Made by a program: the position numbers and the translations under genes. DNA of 64,000 nt from Flavivirga eckloniae (GTDB lineage Bacteria > Bacteroidota > Bacteroidia > Flavobacteriales > Flavobacteriaceae): NCBI RefSeq assembly GCF_002886045.1, contig NZ_CP025791.1:2433001-2497000 (forward strand), read 5' to 3'. The notes below the pieces were generated by a model. That model made no database searches. It was not told where the DNA came from and saw nothing but the letters and a program-made list of their open reading frames with translations. Shown here one piece after another: positions 37,986 to 47,761 of the stretch. Numbering within the stretch: position 1 is the first letter of the stretch; every line of letters starts with the position of its first letter.

Positions 37986-39068
37986 ATGAAATTATCATTT
38001 CTTAAATTATTTATAGCTTTCACTCTAATATTTAATGTGTTCATATGTAAATCCCAAGATTATTTAGTAACCAAGAGTGGTGATACCATTTTTGGAAAAA
38101 TTGAATTGAAAACCAATGTTTTTGTCTTTGTTAAGAATGAGAATGGGAAGCAAAAATTTCGAGCAGGTAAGGTTAATTTTTTTCAAAGAGGTGACTTTCG
38201 TTTTGTTTCGGTAAAAACTAAATTTCCAGAATTCCTTCTTGAAGTAATAAACGGAGAGCTTTCATATTTTGTTGAATCGCATCTTAAATCAAGATACACA
38301 CTGAATTACAGACGAAAAGTTTACGTGAAACATAAAGAAAAGTTATATCCAATAAATGTCGGAAATGATGAAAAAGACTTTCCTCCTAACCATATACTTC
38401 CCTCTAATAACAGTATTAATTCGTCAGTTTCGCTTGAAACCTTTTCTTCAAATGATATCTATTCTTCAAATTTTAAATGGAGCTTTTTTCAAATTTTAGG
38501 AGAAGACCATACCCTTAGCAAGCTCATAAAAAATAATAACTTTTCAATAGATGATCTAGAGTATTTGGTAAACTTATCGAATAAGGCTCTTACTAATATC
38601 GAAAGCTTTAATAAGGTTATTGATAGTACACTGAAAAGAGGATATGCTAAAGGATATGTAATCAATAGTAAAAATGACACAATTAATGGTTCTTTGAAAA
38701 TCAAAAATAGATTTATACTTAGCGAGAAGCTAAAACTTATTGACAAAAGCGGAAACGAATTCACTTATGATCCCAAAGAATTAGTTGGCTATAAAATAAA
38801 TGATCGAGAATATATAAATGATATTATTAATAATCATAGAAGGACTTTAAATAAAAAAATAAAAGGAGAAATCTGTTTATATAAGGATTTAGAAAATTCT
38901 AAAAGTTATATAAAAAAGAAAAACTCAAAATATGTTTTAGTTGACAAAACCAATAAATTTCTAGAACTACTTATAGATAAGAAAGCTGTTTATGACAGAA
39001 TTAAAGCAAATGACTATAAAACATTTGAAATAAAAAGTATTGTACGCCTATATAATAATGCACAATAA
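37986..39068 (+). CDS. Secreted protein of unknown function with an internally repeated motif
   Basis: The 360-residue protein has a signal peptide (ending NVFICKSQ) and no family that I recognise. Two regions look alike: residues about 26-60 (YLVTKSGDTIFGKIELKT) and about 222-255 (GYVINSKNDTINGSLKIKN). Both follow the pattern G/S-DTI-G-I/L-K. The protein is rich in lysine, asparagine and serine and contains a helical stretch in the middle. It is flanked by unrelated genes, so context gives no clue. Confidence 0.7.
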   Translation: MKLSFLKLFIAFTLIFNVFICKSQDYLVTKSGDTIFGKIELKTNVFVFVKNENGKQKFRAGKVNFFQRGDFRFVSVKTKFPEFLLEVINGELSYFVESHLKSRYTLNYRRKVYVKHKEKLYPINVGNDEKDFPPNHILPSNNSINSSVSLETFSSNDIYSSNFKWSFFQILGEDHTLSKLIKNNNFSIDDLEYLVNLSNKALTNIESFNKVIDSTLKRGYAKGYVINSKNDTINGSLKIKNRFILSEKLKLIDKSGNEFTYDPKELVGYKINDREYINDIINNHRRTLNKKIKGEICLYKDLENSKSYIKKKNSKYVLVDKTNKFLELLIDKKAVYDRIKANDYKTFEIKSIVRLYNNAQ

Positions 39069-39136
39069 CATCGTCTAAAAAAATTAGTTGGTTTTGCCTA
39101 CTCTCAAAAACTCGTAAGATCTCACCATCAAAATCT

Positions 39137-39586
39137 CTAATTCAAATTCCGTTTTTCAATAAAAAACCGTTTCATAAGTTCTGAAGCTTCATCTGCCATA
39201 ACCCCTCCTTTTATAATCGTTTTGGGGTGCAGTTTCGTTTTTAAATTAATACAGCCTCGTTCTTCATCTCTGGCACCATAAACGATATTTGAAATCTGAC
39301 TCCAATACAAAGCACCTCCGCACATCTGGCAAGGCTCTAAGGTTACATATAAGGTGCATTTTTTTAGATACTTCCCTCCTAAAAAATTAGCCGCTGCTGT
39401 AATGGCTTGCATTTCTGCATGTGCCGTAACATCGTTTAAGGTTTCTGTTAAATTATGCCCTCTGGCAATTATTTTATTGTCAACAACAATAACAGCTCCC
39501 ACGGGAATCTCTCCTTTTTCAAAAGCGGTCTCAGCTTCCTGAAGCGCTTTTTTCATAAAATAGGTATCGTCAAAAGGTTCTAACAT
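39137..39586 (-). CDS. tadA: tRNA-specific adenosine deaminase
   Basis: The 149-residue cytidine-deaminase-fold enzyme has the zinc and catalytic motifs HAE (56-58) and PCQMC (85-89). It converts adenosine 34 of tRNA-Arg(ACG) to inosine. GEIPVGAVIVVDNKIIARGHN and YGARDEERGCINL are typical of TadA. It is divergent from dxs. Confidence 0.93.
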   Translation of the reverse strand: MLEPFDDTYFMKKALQEAETAFEKGEIPVGAVIVVDNKIIARGHNLTETLNDVTAHAEMQAITAAANFLGGKYLKKCTLYVTLEPCQMCGGALYWSQISNIVYGARDEERGCINLKTKLHPKTIIKGGVMADEASELMKRFFIEKRNLN

Positions 39587-39612
39587 AAGAACAAAAATAC
39601 AATTTCAAATAG

Positions 39613-39620
39613 TACATTTG
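39613..39620 (+). promoter_or_regulatory. -7 promoter element of dxs
   Basis: TACATTTG fits the TAnnTTTG consensus and ends 8 bases before the dxs ATG, so the transcript would be almost leaderless. No -33 TTTG was found at the usual distance. Confidence 0.45.
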
Positions 39621-39627
39621 TATCCGC

Positions 39628-41424
39628 ATGCAAAAATTATTACAACACATAAACTCGCCTGTAGAGCTTCGCCATTTAGAGCAACATGATTTACCTCAAC
39701 TTGCTAAAGAGTTGCGGGAATTCATAATTAATATCGTTGCCACCAAAGAGGGCCATTTGGGTGCTAGTTTAGGAGTCGTAGAGCTAACCATTGCTTTGCA
39801 TTATGTTTTCAACACACCGAAAGATGAATTAATTTGGGATGTAGGGCATCAAGCATACGGTCATAAAATATTAACGGGCAGAAAAGATATTTTTCATACC
39901 AATAGACAAATGGATGGGGTAAGCGGATTTCCTAAACGAAGTGAAAGCGATTATGATGCTTTTGGTACCGGACATTCATCTACATCTATTTCGGCAGCCT
40001 TGGGTATGGCCATTGCTTCTCAATTAAAAGGAGACACTAACAAACAACATATTGCCATAATCGGAGATGCTTCCATTGCCAGTGGTATGGCATTCGAAGG
40101 TTTAAACCATGCGGGGGTAACCAATGCCAATTTATTGGTTATTTTAAATGATAATGCCATTGGTATCGACCCTAGCGTTGGGGCATTAAAACAATATTTA
40201 ACCAATGTTAAAAAGGGAACTCAAAAGCAAGATAATATTTTTGAAGCTTTAAATTTTGACTACTCGGGACCTATTGACGGACACGATATAAACATGGTTA
40301 TTTCGGAATTAGAACGTTTAAAAAACATAAAAGGCCCTAAGTTTTTACATATTATAACCACAAAGGGCAAAGGTTTAAAACAGGCAGAGGAAGACCAAGT
40401 TAAGTATCATGCTCCGGGAAAGTTTAATGCACAAACAGGAGATTTAATTGTAACATCTGAAACCATCCAGCCTCCAAAATACCAGGACGTATTTGGTCAT
40501 ACTATTGTTGAATTAGCGAAACAGAATAAAAGCATAGTTGGTATTACACCAGCCATGCCTACTGGGTGTTCTTTAAAATACATGATGGATGAAATTCCAG
40601 AACGCGCTTTCGATGTAGGTATTGCAGAGCAACATGCAGTAACATTAGCTGCTGGTATGGCTACGCAAGGTTTAGTCCCTTTTTGCAACATTTATTCCAC
40701 ATTTTTACAACGTGCTTACGATCAGGTAATACATGATGTGGCGCTTCAAAAATTGCCTGTTATTTTTTGCTTAGATCGTGCTGGGTTGGTTGGTAACGAC
40801 GGTGCTACACACCACGGAGTTTATGACTTATCATATTTAAGATGCATTCCTAACCTTATTATTTTTGCTCCCAGAAACGAAATCGAATTACGAAACATCA
40901 TGTACACTGCTCAATTAGGTCTAAATCAACCTATTGCTATTCGCTATCCTCGAGGTCGTGGTGTTATGATAGACTGGAAACAACCATTTTCTAAAATAGA
41001 AATAGGCAAGGGCACACAGCTTAAAGAAGGAACCAGCATGGCTATTCTAAGTGTTGGAGACATTGCTAAAAACATATGTGAAGCCATTCAAAAATGTAAC
41101 ACACCTGAAGATGTTGCGCATTACGATATGCGTTTTATAAAACCTTTGGATGAAAAGCTTTTGCATAACATTTTTAAAACACACAAAAGCATTGTTACTA
41201 TTGAAAACAACACTGTAAAAGGCGGATTTGGTAGTGCTATTTTAGAATTTGCTTCTGCTAATAATTACAAAAACAATATTAGTACATTAGGAATTCCAGA
41301 TAACTTTATTGAGCATGGAAGTGTTAACCAGCTACAGCAATCTACTGGATTGGATGTTGAAGGTTTAACAGGTTATATTAATGAAACTTTGGCATTCCTG
41401 CTTTCGCAGGAATCTTCCACTTAA
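39628..41424 (+). CDS. dxs: 1-deoxy-D-xylulose-5-phosphate synthase
   Basis: The 598-residue thiamine-diphosphate enzyme makes DXP from pyruvate and glyceraldehyde 3-phosphate, the first step of the MEP isoprenoid pathway. The TPP region IGDASIASGMAFEGLNHAG...LNDN, the GVAEQHAV-like DVGIAEQHAVTLAAG, and the C-terminal transketolase domain can all be seen. The last ten or so codons (LLSQESST) are encoded by a palindromic intergenic repeat at 41394-41413, so the natural C-terminus appears to have been replaced or extended. Confidence 0.95.
   Translation: MQKLLQHINSPVELRHLEQHDLPQLAKELREFIINIVATKEGHLGASLGVVELTIALHYVFNTPKDELIWDVGHQAYGHKILTGRKDIFHTNRQMDGVSGFPKRSESDYDAFGTGHSSTSISAALGMAIASQLKGDTNKQHIAIIGDASIASGMAFEGLNHAGVTNANLLVILNDNAIGIDPSVGALKQYLTNVKKGTQKQDNIFEALNFDYSGPIDGHDINMVISELERLKNIKGPKFLHIITTKGKGLKQAEEDQVKYHAPGKFNAQTGDLIVTSETIQPPKYQDVFGHTIVELAKQNKSIVGITPAMPTGCSLKYMMDEIPERAFDVGIAEQHAVTLAAGMATQGLVPFCNIYSTFLQRAYDQVIHDVALQKLPVIFCLDRAGLVGNDGATHHGVYDLSYLRCIPNLIIFAPRNEIELRNIMYTAQLGLNQPIAIRYPRGRGVMIDWKQPFSKIEIGKGTQLKEGTSMAILSVGDIAKNICEAIQKCNTPEDVAHYDMRFIKPLDEKLLHNIFKTHKSIVTIENNTVKGGFGSAILEFASANNYKNNISTLGIPDNFIEHGSVNQLQQSTGLDVEGLTGYINETLAFLLSQESST
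41394..41413. repeat. Palindromic repeat core inside the dxs 3' end
   Basis: ATTCCTGCTTTCGCAGGAAT is the reverse complement of the core in the 14249 repeat and identical to that at 14409-14428. It is read as coding sequence here. It could also act as a hairpin at the end of the dxs mRNA. Confidence 0.85.
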
Positions 41425-41545
41425 GCGTTAGAGCGATTAAGCTACTTCTATAATTTTATTACAGACAATATTTTAACAAAACACGTCAATGGCAGTGATT
41501 CCAATTTTTATAGAGATCACTCAAAGTACCTCATTAAACCAGCAG

Positions 41546-41588
41546 ATTCCTGCCTTACTGAAACAAGTTCAGCACAGGTCGCAGGAAT
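41546..41588. repeat. Diverged palindromic repeat between dxs and the lipoprotein gene
   Basis: ATTCCTGC (41546-41553) and GCAGGAAT (41581-41588) are outer arms, with an inner CTGAA/TTCAG stem. It lies between convergent genes, so it may terminate either of them. Confidence 0.6.
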
Positions 41589-41592
41589 AACA

Positions 41593-42279
41593 CTAATTTA
41601 CATTAAACTTCCAGACTTGTCCGATTGTTTTTGCTCCAGAACCATCTGATGTATTTATTTTCCAATAGTATGTTTTGCCCGAAACTACATTAACATCCGA
41701 ATTTGCAGATGATAAATCGCTTGCTACTAAAGGAGGATCGGTATCTTCACCAAAATATAGTTCATAAGTTAGTACATCATCAGTATTTGTATCTCCCCCA
41801 ATCCAATTTAAACTTACAGTACCTGCATCTACATCGCCATCGAAATCCGGGCTTACTAATGCAGCAGAAAATGGTGCATAGTTAGACACGCCTTCTCCTG
41901 AAGTATAAAATGCTTGTGTTGTTGTTGGTGCAGCTTCATTACCTTCACTATCAATCGGAATTACGTTCCAATAATGAGCAACGCCCTTATTTAAGGTTAT
42001 GGTAACACTTGTAGAGGTTACTGTACGCTGTTCTACAAGATTTGTTAAGGCTCTATCACTGGCAATACTTATTTTATAACGAACAGAATCTCCATCGGGG
42101 TCTGTAGCTGCGTTCCAACTAAATTCAATAGTATTATCAATGCACAGTAAGTCTACCGATGGGTATACTAATTGCGTTGTTGTTGGTGCCGAATTTGGTG
42201 CTGGTCCATCTCCGCCTCCACAAGCAAAAACAAAAAATAGTACTGTAAAAATGGCTCCCGTTTTTATTATCTTTTTCAT
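41593..42279 (-). CDS. Lipoprotein with two fibronectin-III/SusE-like domains
   Basis: The 228-residue protein has a lipobox with Cys20 (FFVFAC) followed by GGGDG. Two Ig-like units follow, each with the pattern FSWNAATDPDGDSVRYKI / LNWIGGDTNTDDVLTYELYFG and HYWNVIPIDSEGN / YYWKINTSDGSG. Such domains bind carbohydrates or proteins at the cell surface. It lies 10 bases downstream of the large secreted propeller gene, so the two probably work together. The ligand is unknown. Confidence 0.75.
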   Translation of the reverse strand: MKKIIKTGAIFTVLFFVFACGGGDGPAPNSAPTTTQLVYPSVDLLCIDNTIEFSWNAATDPDGDSVRYKISIASDRALTNLVEQRTVTSTSVTITLNKGVAHYWNVIPIDSEGNEAAPTTTQAFYTSGEGVSNYAPFSAALVSPDFDGDVDAGTVSLNWIGGDTNTDDVLTYELYFGEDTDPPLVASDLSSANSDVNVVSGKTYYWKINTSDGSGAKTIGQVWKFNVN

Positions 42280-42289
42280 GGTCTTTCTT

Positions 42290-45200
42290 CTATTTAATTA
42301 TTTTGAAAACTACTGGTTTTTCAATATTGATTCTCACAAAATAAACACCTTTACCAAACTCTTGAAATGGTATTTTAATAAAATTGGAATCTCCTTTATT
42401 TATAGTTTTACTTAAAAGTAATTTACCGTTAATATTATGAATCTGAATCGGAATTTGACTTTCTTTAATTGAAGGCAATGTTACCGTTAAGTTTTCAATA
42501 ACTGGATTTGGACTTGCAACTAATTGGCTAAAATCATTCTCGCTGTTAATTACTGTACTGGCAACCCCTTCGCAAGCCTTAGAGGTAAATATTTCTAACA
42601 CTCCCGATTTTAACGTTTCTATTTCAAAAGTCCTTTCACTAGTTGTCCTTATAGTATTGCCATTAAAAACAACGGTAAAAGGAGGTGTACCCTGATTGAT
42701 GGTTACCGATGTTACTTCAGAAGTATTATTTTTAGTGCTTTTATCAAAAACAGCTTCTAATGCCTCTGCCTGTACTATAGTAATTTCAAAACACTGCTGA
42801 AACGATGTGCCATTTACATCTACACACAATGAATATGATCCAACAGCTATATCTTCAAAAGTATGCGTTGTTGTAAGTGCCTGGGTTAGGTTTAATCCAT
42901 TACCCGTTAATGTTAATGTATAAGCAACAGCTGTTTCTTTAACACTAACAACAACTTTCCCATTATCCAACCCTGGACATGTTTCAGATACTATTTCTAG
43001 AGTGATGTTATCGGGATTGGTATAAGAAACATCACAGACGTCACCAATACCATTACCATCTGCGTCTTTCTGATCTATATTAGAAGTCTCGGGACAGTTA
43101 TCATCTATATCTATTACAGAATCTTTATCTGTATCCTGACATACATCACCAATACCATTATTATCTGAATCTGCCTGATCTGCATTTGCTACCTGAGGAC
43201 ATATATCTACCCCATTTAATACGCCATCTCCATCAAGATCTCCCGCTGGATCTATTTCGAACAGACCAGAAAATACGCCTCGCCCATAAGTTGAAGCAAA
43301 AACCATGTTATCGTCCCTTAAATCTAAATCGGTTACTTTTACATTACTCATTCCGTTATACGCCTGATTCCATGTTGGTGTTGCCGATGAAAAATTGTTA
43401 GTAAACCAAACTCCAAGATCGGTACCTATAATAACCTCTTCATAATTTAAAGGATTCTGTAAAATTGTTTTTACTGGCATATCTGGTAAATCTCCATCTT
43501 TTCTTTCCCAATTCGATCCGCCATCATTAGTATACCAGATATTCGTTACACCATAATTATGCATGGTAACAAATATTTCATTCTCGTTAGCTCCCAATTC
43601 AATATCGGAAACACTTCCAACAAAACTCGCACCTGTTATGTCCGACCATACCGGAGAACCTCCGTTGGCATTAACGACTTTAAGTACTTTTCCTAAAATG
43701 GTTCCAACAAACAATTTAGATGAACTTACTGTATACGGAGAAACTGTTAATGCCGTTGGCCTTGCCGTTAGTAAATCGTTTGTTAGATTGTTTTTCGTTA
43801 CTGTTGATTCCGATTTTATTTTAGAATATCTTTTAATAATATTATTTGTTCCAGAAGAGTAATTAGAATACAAGATATCTAAGTTAGAGTCTAATGCTTG
43901 TGGATTAATAAAAGAGCCATTATCGGAATCTTCGGAATTAATTGTAATATATTCACCCAAATCATAATCGAACAAGAATACAAATTGATTGTAAAAAATA
44001 TTTCCAATGAAATAATGATCGGTTCCATCTTGATCGAAAAAACAATGGGCTCCATCTCCACCTGCTACTTCGAAAGATTCGTCTGGTTGAGTTTTGTTTG
44101 AATCTTGAAATAGCTGCGTGCCATTATCTTGAGCTCCTGCTAGAAAAAAGTCCTGATTATTATAAGCGCTAAGTGGTCCCACGCCTACAGTATAAAACTG
44201 AGCGGTATTATAGCCTTTATTTCTGGCACTAATTGTAGTTCCTGCATCATTTGAATAATAAACACCACCATCGTTAGCAAACAAAACTTTATTGTTATCG
44301 CTGTTACCATATGCGACATTATGCTGGTCTGCGTGTACCAAAGGAACGTTTAAATCTTTAAGCGGATTGCTTCCTGTTCCTTCCGTCCATTTTGATATTT
44401 GGTCCCAACTGGTTCCTCCATTTGTAGTTTTAAACAAATCGATACCTCCGGTGTAAACAATCTCATCGTTAACAGGATCTACAGATATCATTAAATCGTA
44501 AAAAGCTTGTCCTCTTGTAAAGTCGTTTTCGGGTACCCCAGAATCGGCATCATTAGGCAGGTCAAGTTTTGTACTTGTTGCAAAACCATTGGTCGTTTTT
44601 TCTATTATTACTGGTTCGCTATTATTTCCTTCTGCCAAAACATATACTTTTTGTGCGTCGGTTGCAGATAATGCTATTTGTGTTCTCTGCGCTCCTGAAA
44701 TTTCATGGACTTTAGTAAATATTATACCATCTGCAGACGATAAAACTGTACCGCCACCATCTCCAAAAATGACACTATTAGTAGTGGTCACCCAAACTTT
44801 ATTATCTGAACCTATCTCAATATCGTTAGGCACATATTTATTACCATTTGATGTTAACGTTAACGAGATTTCGGACCAATTAGAACCTCCGTCTGTCGAT
44901 TTATACAAACCAAATTCTGGTCCTCCCAAAAACGTATTAGTGTTAGCATCTTTATAAAACGCATCGGCAGCAGCCACGTATATTTCTGATGTGCCTGCAT
45001 TATTTCTAACAACTACGTCGTTGATATGCTGTATCCCAGGAACAAGTACGCCCGTAAAACCTCCGCTGCTGGGATTAAGGGATACATTAACTGTTTCTGT
45101 ATTTAAAGTACTTTCTATTAAATCGCCAGCTGCTTTCGAAATCATAACAGCAGGAATTGTAACTGTAGCATCGTCACCACCCATATTAATTGGATCTCCA

Positions 45201-46180
45201 TCAATATTATTCATAACGATCACAGCAATAGCTCCAGCGTTTTGAGCATTTTTTGCTTTTTCTGTAAAATTACATCCTCCTCTACGCACTAACGCTATTT
45301 TACCGTTTAGTTGGGAACCGTTTACCAATGCTACGCATCCATCACTTGTTTCTCCGTCTCCATCGTCTACTAAAACAACATCTGCTGTGATTACAGAGTT
45401 AATCGAAGTACCAAAATTTGTTGTTGCTCGGTATGGTACATCACCAGCAATTCCTCCCGGTGAATTAATAGTTAGATTAGCTGCCGATTGAAAAGAGCTA
45501 TCTCCAGTTATACCTCCAAAAACTTTAGTCCATGTATTTCCTCTATCTACCGATTTCCATAATCCATCGCCATTTACATCGCCATTTACATACGATTCAC
45601 CTGTCCCGATATAAAAAATATCGGTGTTGTTGGGATCGTAAGTTATACTGGAAATTGACAGGTTTTCAGGAATGTTTACTCTTGTCCATTGCGAATCTGC
45701 ATTCGAAATATTGGTGTTTTTCCATAAGCCTCCGCTAACACCTCCTGCAAAAACTATTTCGTTTGTGGCATCGTTGGGGTCGAACATGATTGCTCTTGTT
45801 CTACCTCCAACATTATTAGGTCCTCTTTCTATCCAACGATTTTCAACTTTTTCACCCGGAACCTTTCCCGTTAAACGACTTAAAGTTCTTAATTTGGCTA
45901 GTTCTTGTTGTAACTTCTTTACTTTTTCGTGAGTCGGTCTCCCTAATGCAGGATTCATCTCTAATAAATATTGTTCTTCAAAGTATTTATTAGGTGGAAT
46001 TCTTAACGCTTTTCTTTCTTTTTTAGAAAGTTTTAAGGTGTTGTTATAAGGATGTGATTTTAAAAAAGAGGCATGCTGCTCTCTAAGTTTTTCTATGTTA
46101 GCATTTTTTGTATTCGAAAAAAACACAAAAGCTGAAACAGCAAAAACTGATACGACAAATAAAATGAGGCTTTTTTTCAT
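42290..46180 (-). CDS. Large T9SS-secreted protein with beta-propeller, PA and thrombospondin-3 regions
   Basis: The 1296-residue protein has a signal anchor at its N-terminus. It then has sortilin/BNR-like propeller repeats (GGLWKNTN, GLWKSVDRGNTWTKV, LYKSTDGGSNWSEI, FKTTNGGTSWDQI, WYTNDGGSNWERK). A protease-associated (PA) domain (about residues 265-365, with GKIALVRRGGCNFTEKAKNAQNAGA) interrupts the propeller. Thrombospondin type-3 calcium repeats (DLDGDGVLNGVDICPQV and two more) lead to a T9SS type A sorting domain (final 80 residues). No catalytic residues were recognised, so adhesion or substrate binding is more likely than hydrolysis. Confidence 0.85.
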   Translation of the reverse strand: MKKSLILFVVSVFAVSAFVFFSNTKNANIEKLREQHASFLKSHPYNNTLKLSKKERKALRIPPNKYFEEQYLLEMNPALGRPTHEKVKKLQQELAKLRTLSRLTGKVPGEKVENRWIERGPNNVGGRTRAIMFDPNDATNEIVFAGGVSGGLWKNTNISNADSQWTRVNIPENLSISSITYDPNNTDIFYIGTGESYVNGDVNGDGLWKSVDRGNTWTKVFGGITGDSSFQSAANLTINSPGGIAGDVPYRATTNFGTSINSVITADVVLVDDGDGETSDGCVALVNGSQLNGKIALVRRGGCNFTEKAKNAQNAGAIAVIVMNNIDGDPINMGGDDATVTIPAVMISKAAGDLIESTLNTETVNVSLNPSSGGFTGVLVPGIQHINDVVVRNNAGTSEIYVAAADAFYKDANTNTFLGGPEFGLYKSTDGGSNWSEISLTLTSNGNKYVPNDIEIGSDNKVWVTTTNSVIFGDGGGTVLSSADGIIFTKVHEISGAQRTQIALSATDAQKVYVLAEGNNSEPVIIEKTTNGFATSTKLDLPNDADSGVPENDFTRGQAFYDLMISVDPVNDEIVYTGGIDLFKTTNGGTSWDQISKWTEGTGSNPLKDLNVPLVHADQHNVAYGNSDNNKVLFANDGGVYYSNDAGTTISARNKGYNTAQFYTVGVGPLSAYNNQDFFLAGAQDNGTQLFQDSNKTQPDESFEVAGGDGAHCFFDQDGTDHYFIGNIFYNQFVFLFDYDLGEYITINSEDSDNGSFINPQALDSNLDILYSNYSSGTNNIIKRYSKIKSESTVTKNNLTNDLLTARPTALTVSPYTVSSSKLFVGTILGKVLKVVNANGGSPVWSDITGASFVGSVSDIELGANENEIFVTMHNYGVTNIWYTNDGGSNWERKDGDLPDMPVKTILQNPLNYEEVIIGTDLGVWFTNNFSSATPTWNQAYNGMSNVKVTDLDLRDDNMVFASTYGRGVFSGLFEIDPAGDLDGDGVLNGVDICPQVANADQADSDNNGIGDVCQDTDKDSVIDIDDNCPETSNIDQKDADGNGIGDVCDVSYTNPDNITLEIVSETCPGLDNGKVVVSVKETAVAYTLTLTGNGLNLTQALTTTHTFEDIAVGSYSLCVDVNGTSFQQCFEITIVQAEALEAVFDKSTKNNTSEVTSVTINQGTPPFTVVFNGNTIRTTSERTFEIETLKSGVLEIFTSKACEGVASTVINSENDFSQLVASPNPVIENLTVTLPSIKESQIPIQIHNINGKLLLSKTINKGDSNFIKIPFQEFGKGVYFVRINIEKPVVFKIIK

Positions 46181-46254
46181 ATAATATAAGTAGTCAAAAT
46201 AAAACGCTATAGTTTACAAAAACGTATAGCTAATTTTTTAAGTTCATAAGGCGG

Positions 46255-47607
46255 CTAATTTATGTTAATCCCTCTTATTTTGTTAAATAATAGAATGGCA
46301 TAGCTATCGGACATATTCGATACAAAGCTACAGGCTTTAAATATTCTATTATAAAGGGCACTTTTTGTTTCAGTATAATTTTCGGGTAAAAGGTGCAGCA
46401 CAAGCTTATCGTAATTTGATGCTTTATTCTCATACGAGTTATTAATAGCTGTAATAAACACATCTAACAAGTCGGATAAAATTCTATATCCAGCTATTTC
46501 TTTTTCTACAACTTCCTTGCTTTGGTACACTTTTTCTATACTAATTTTAATAATATCGTTTATCTGTGCTTCGTATTTACTTTTATCTAACAAAGCACAA
46601 TTAAAGTCACCGTTTAATATGGCTTCTTCGTTTTCCATAAAAATAGTAACGGCTTCATTAATTAAGGTATTTATTGCTAAAGCACGTAGATAACTTACTC
46701 TATCTTGTGTGTTTTTTAGCTGATGATATTTTTTAGTGTTAATAGAATCCCGTACTAAATTAATTAAATATTCTAAAGCAAATTCTTCTTGTATTAAGCC
46801 TAGGTTTATACCATCTTCAAAATCAATTATGGTATAGCAAATATCATCTGCCGCTTCAACTAAAAAAGTAAGCGGATGTCTGGAAAAACTAAGATCCGTT
46901 TTACTTCTTTTTAATAAGCCCAATTCATTGGCAACATCTATAAACGCTTCTTTTTCGTTTTGAAAAAACCCATACTTTTTATCTGCTATATGCTTTGTTG
47001 GTTTTTTTGGCAACGACTCCTTTGGGTATTTCATAAAAGCACCTAAAGTGGCATAACTTAATCGCAGTCCGCCTTCTCGCCCTGCTCTACTTTCGGTTAA
47101 AATTTTAAACCCATTAGCATTTCCTTCAAAATCGCATAGGTCTTGATACTCTTTTTCTGTTAACTGATTTTTAAACTGTTTCCCTTCTCCTGTTTTAAAA
47201 AACTCTCCAATGGCTTTTTCTCCCGAATGACCAAAAGGTGGGTTGCCAATATCGTGTGCTAAGGCCGCTGCTGCAACAATAGCTCCAAAATCGTTAGCCT
47301 GGTATCCGTGAATATTATTCAAATGCGGATGTTTTTCTAATAGTTTCTTTCCAACCAATCTTCCTAAAGAACGTCCTACCACACTCACTTCTAAACTGTG
47401 TGTTAATCTGGTATGCACAAAATCGGTTTGCGATAAAGGAATTACCTGCGTTTTATCCTGAAGGCTTCTAAACTCTGAGGAAAAGATGATACGATCGTAA
47501 TCTACCTCAAACCCTAAACGGGTTTCATCTTGTTCTTTTCGTAAACGTTTGTTAGTGTCGCCAAAGCGTTTTAAGGATAGTAATTGTTCCCAGTTCATTT
47601 TTTTCAT
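46255..47607 (-). CDS. dgt: Deoxyguanosinetriphosphate triphosphohydrolase
   Basis: The 450-residue HD-domain enzyme cleaves dGTP to deoxyguanosine and tripolyphosphate. The HD motif can be seen: H70 in HTRLTHSLEVS, H118-D119 in ALAHDIGNPPFGHSGE, and the downstream EAADDICYTIIDFEDG. RLRKEQDETRLGFEVDYDRIIFSSEFRSLQDKTQV is typical of the family. A start three codons later (MNWEQ) is also possible. The gene is divergent from the 47762 gene. Confidence 0.92.
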   Translation of the reverse strand: MKKMNWEQLLSLKRFGDTNKRLRKEQDETRLGFEVDYDRIIFSSEFRSLQDKTQVIPLSQTDFVHTRLTHSLEVSVVGRSLGRLVGKKLLEKHPHLNNIHGYQANDFGAIVAAAALAHDIGNPPFGHSGEKAIGEFFKTGEGKQFKNQLTEKEYQDLCDFEGNANGFKILTESRAGREGGLRLSYATLGAFMKYPKESLPKKPTKHIADKKYGFFQNEKEAFIDVANELGLLKRSKTDLSFSRHPLTFLVEAADDICYTIIDFEDGINLGLIQEEFALEYLINLVRDSINTKKYHQLKNTQDRVSYLRALAINTLINEAVTIFMENEEAILNGDFNCALLDKSKYEAQINDIIKISIEKVYQSKEVVEKEIAGYRILSDLLDVFITAINNSYENKASNYDKLVLHLLPENYTETKSALYNRIFKACSFVSNMSDSYAILLFNKIRGININ

Positions 47608-47659
47608 TTAAAAACAAGCAAGATAATTAAAATCAATAATAATTGGCTCCCAAAATCTC

Positions 47660-47737
47660 ATAACATTAAGGTAACATTTTAATCATCGTTCTTTAATAAT
47701 TTGATAACATACAAACAATTCAAAAATTAGTTCTTTG
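47660..47737 (+). promoter_or_regulatory. Pho-box-like promoter of the 47762 gene
   Basis: Direct repeats in 11-bp register are ATAACATTAAG (47660), GTAACATTTTA (47671) and ATAACATACAA (47704). The -7 element is GTTCTTTG (47730-47737), and its TTTG begins 30 bases after the last repeat. Spacing and repeat form match five other promoters up to 58561. Confidence 0.7.
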
Positions 47738-47761
47738 CATCAGATTATTTCACATCGCATT

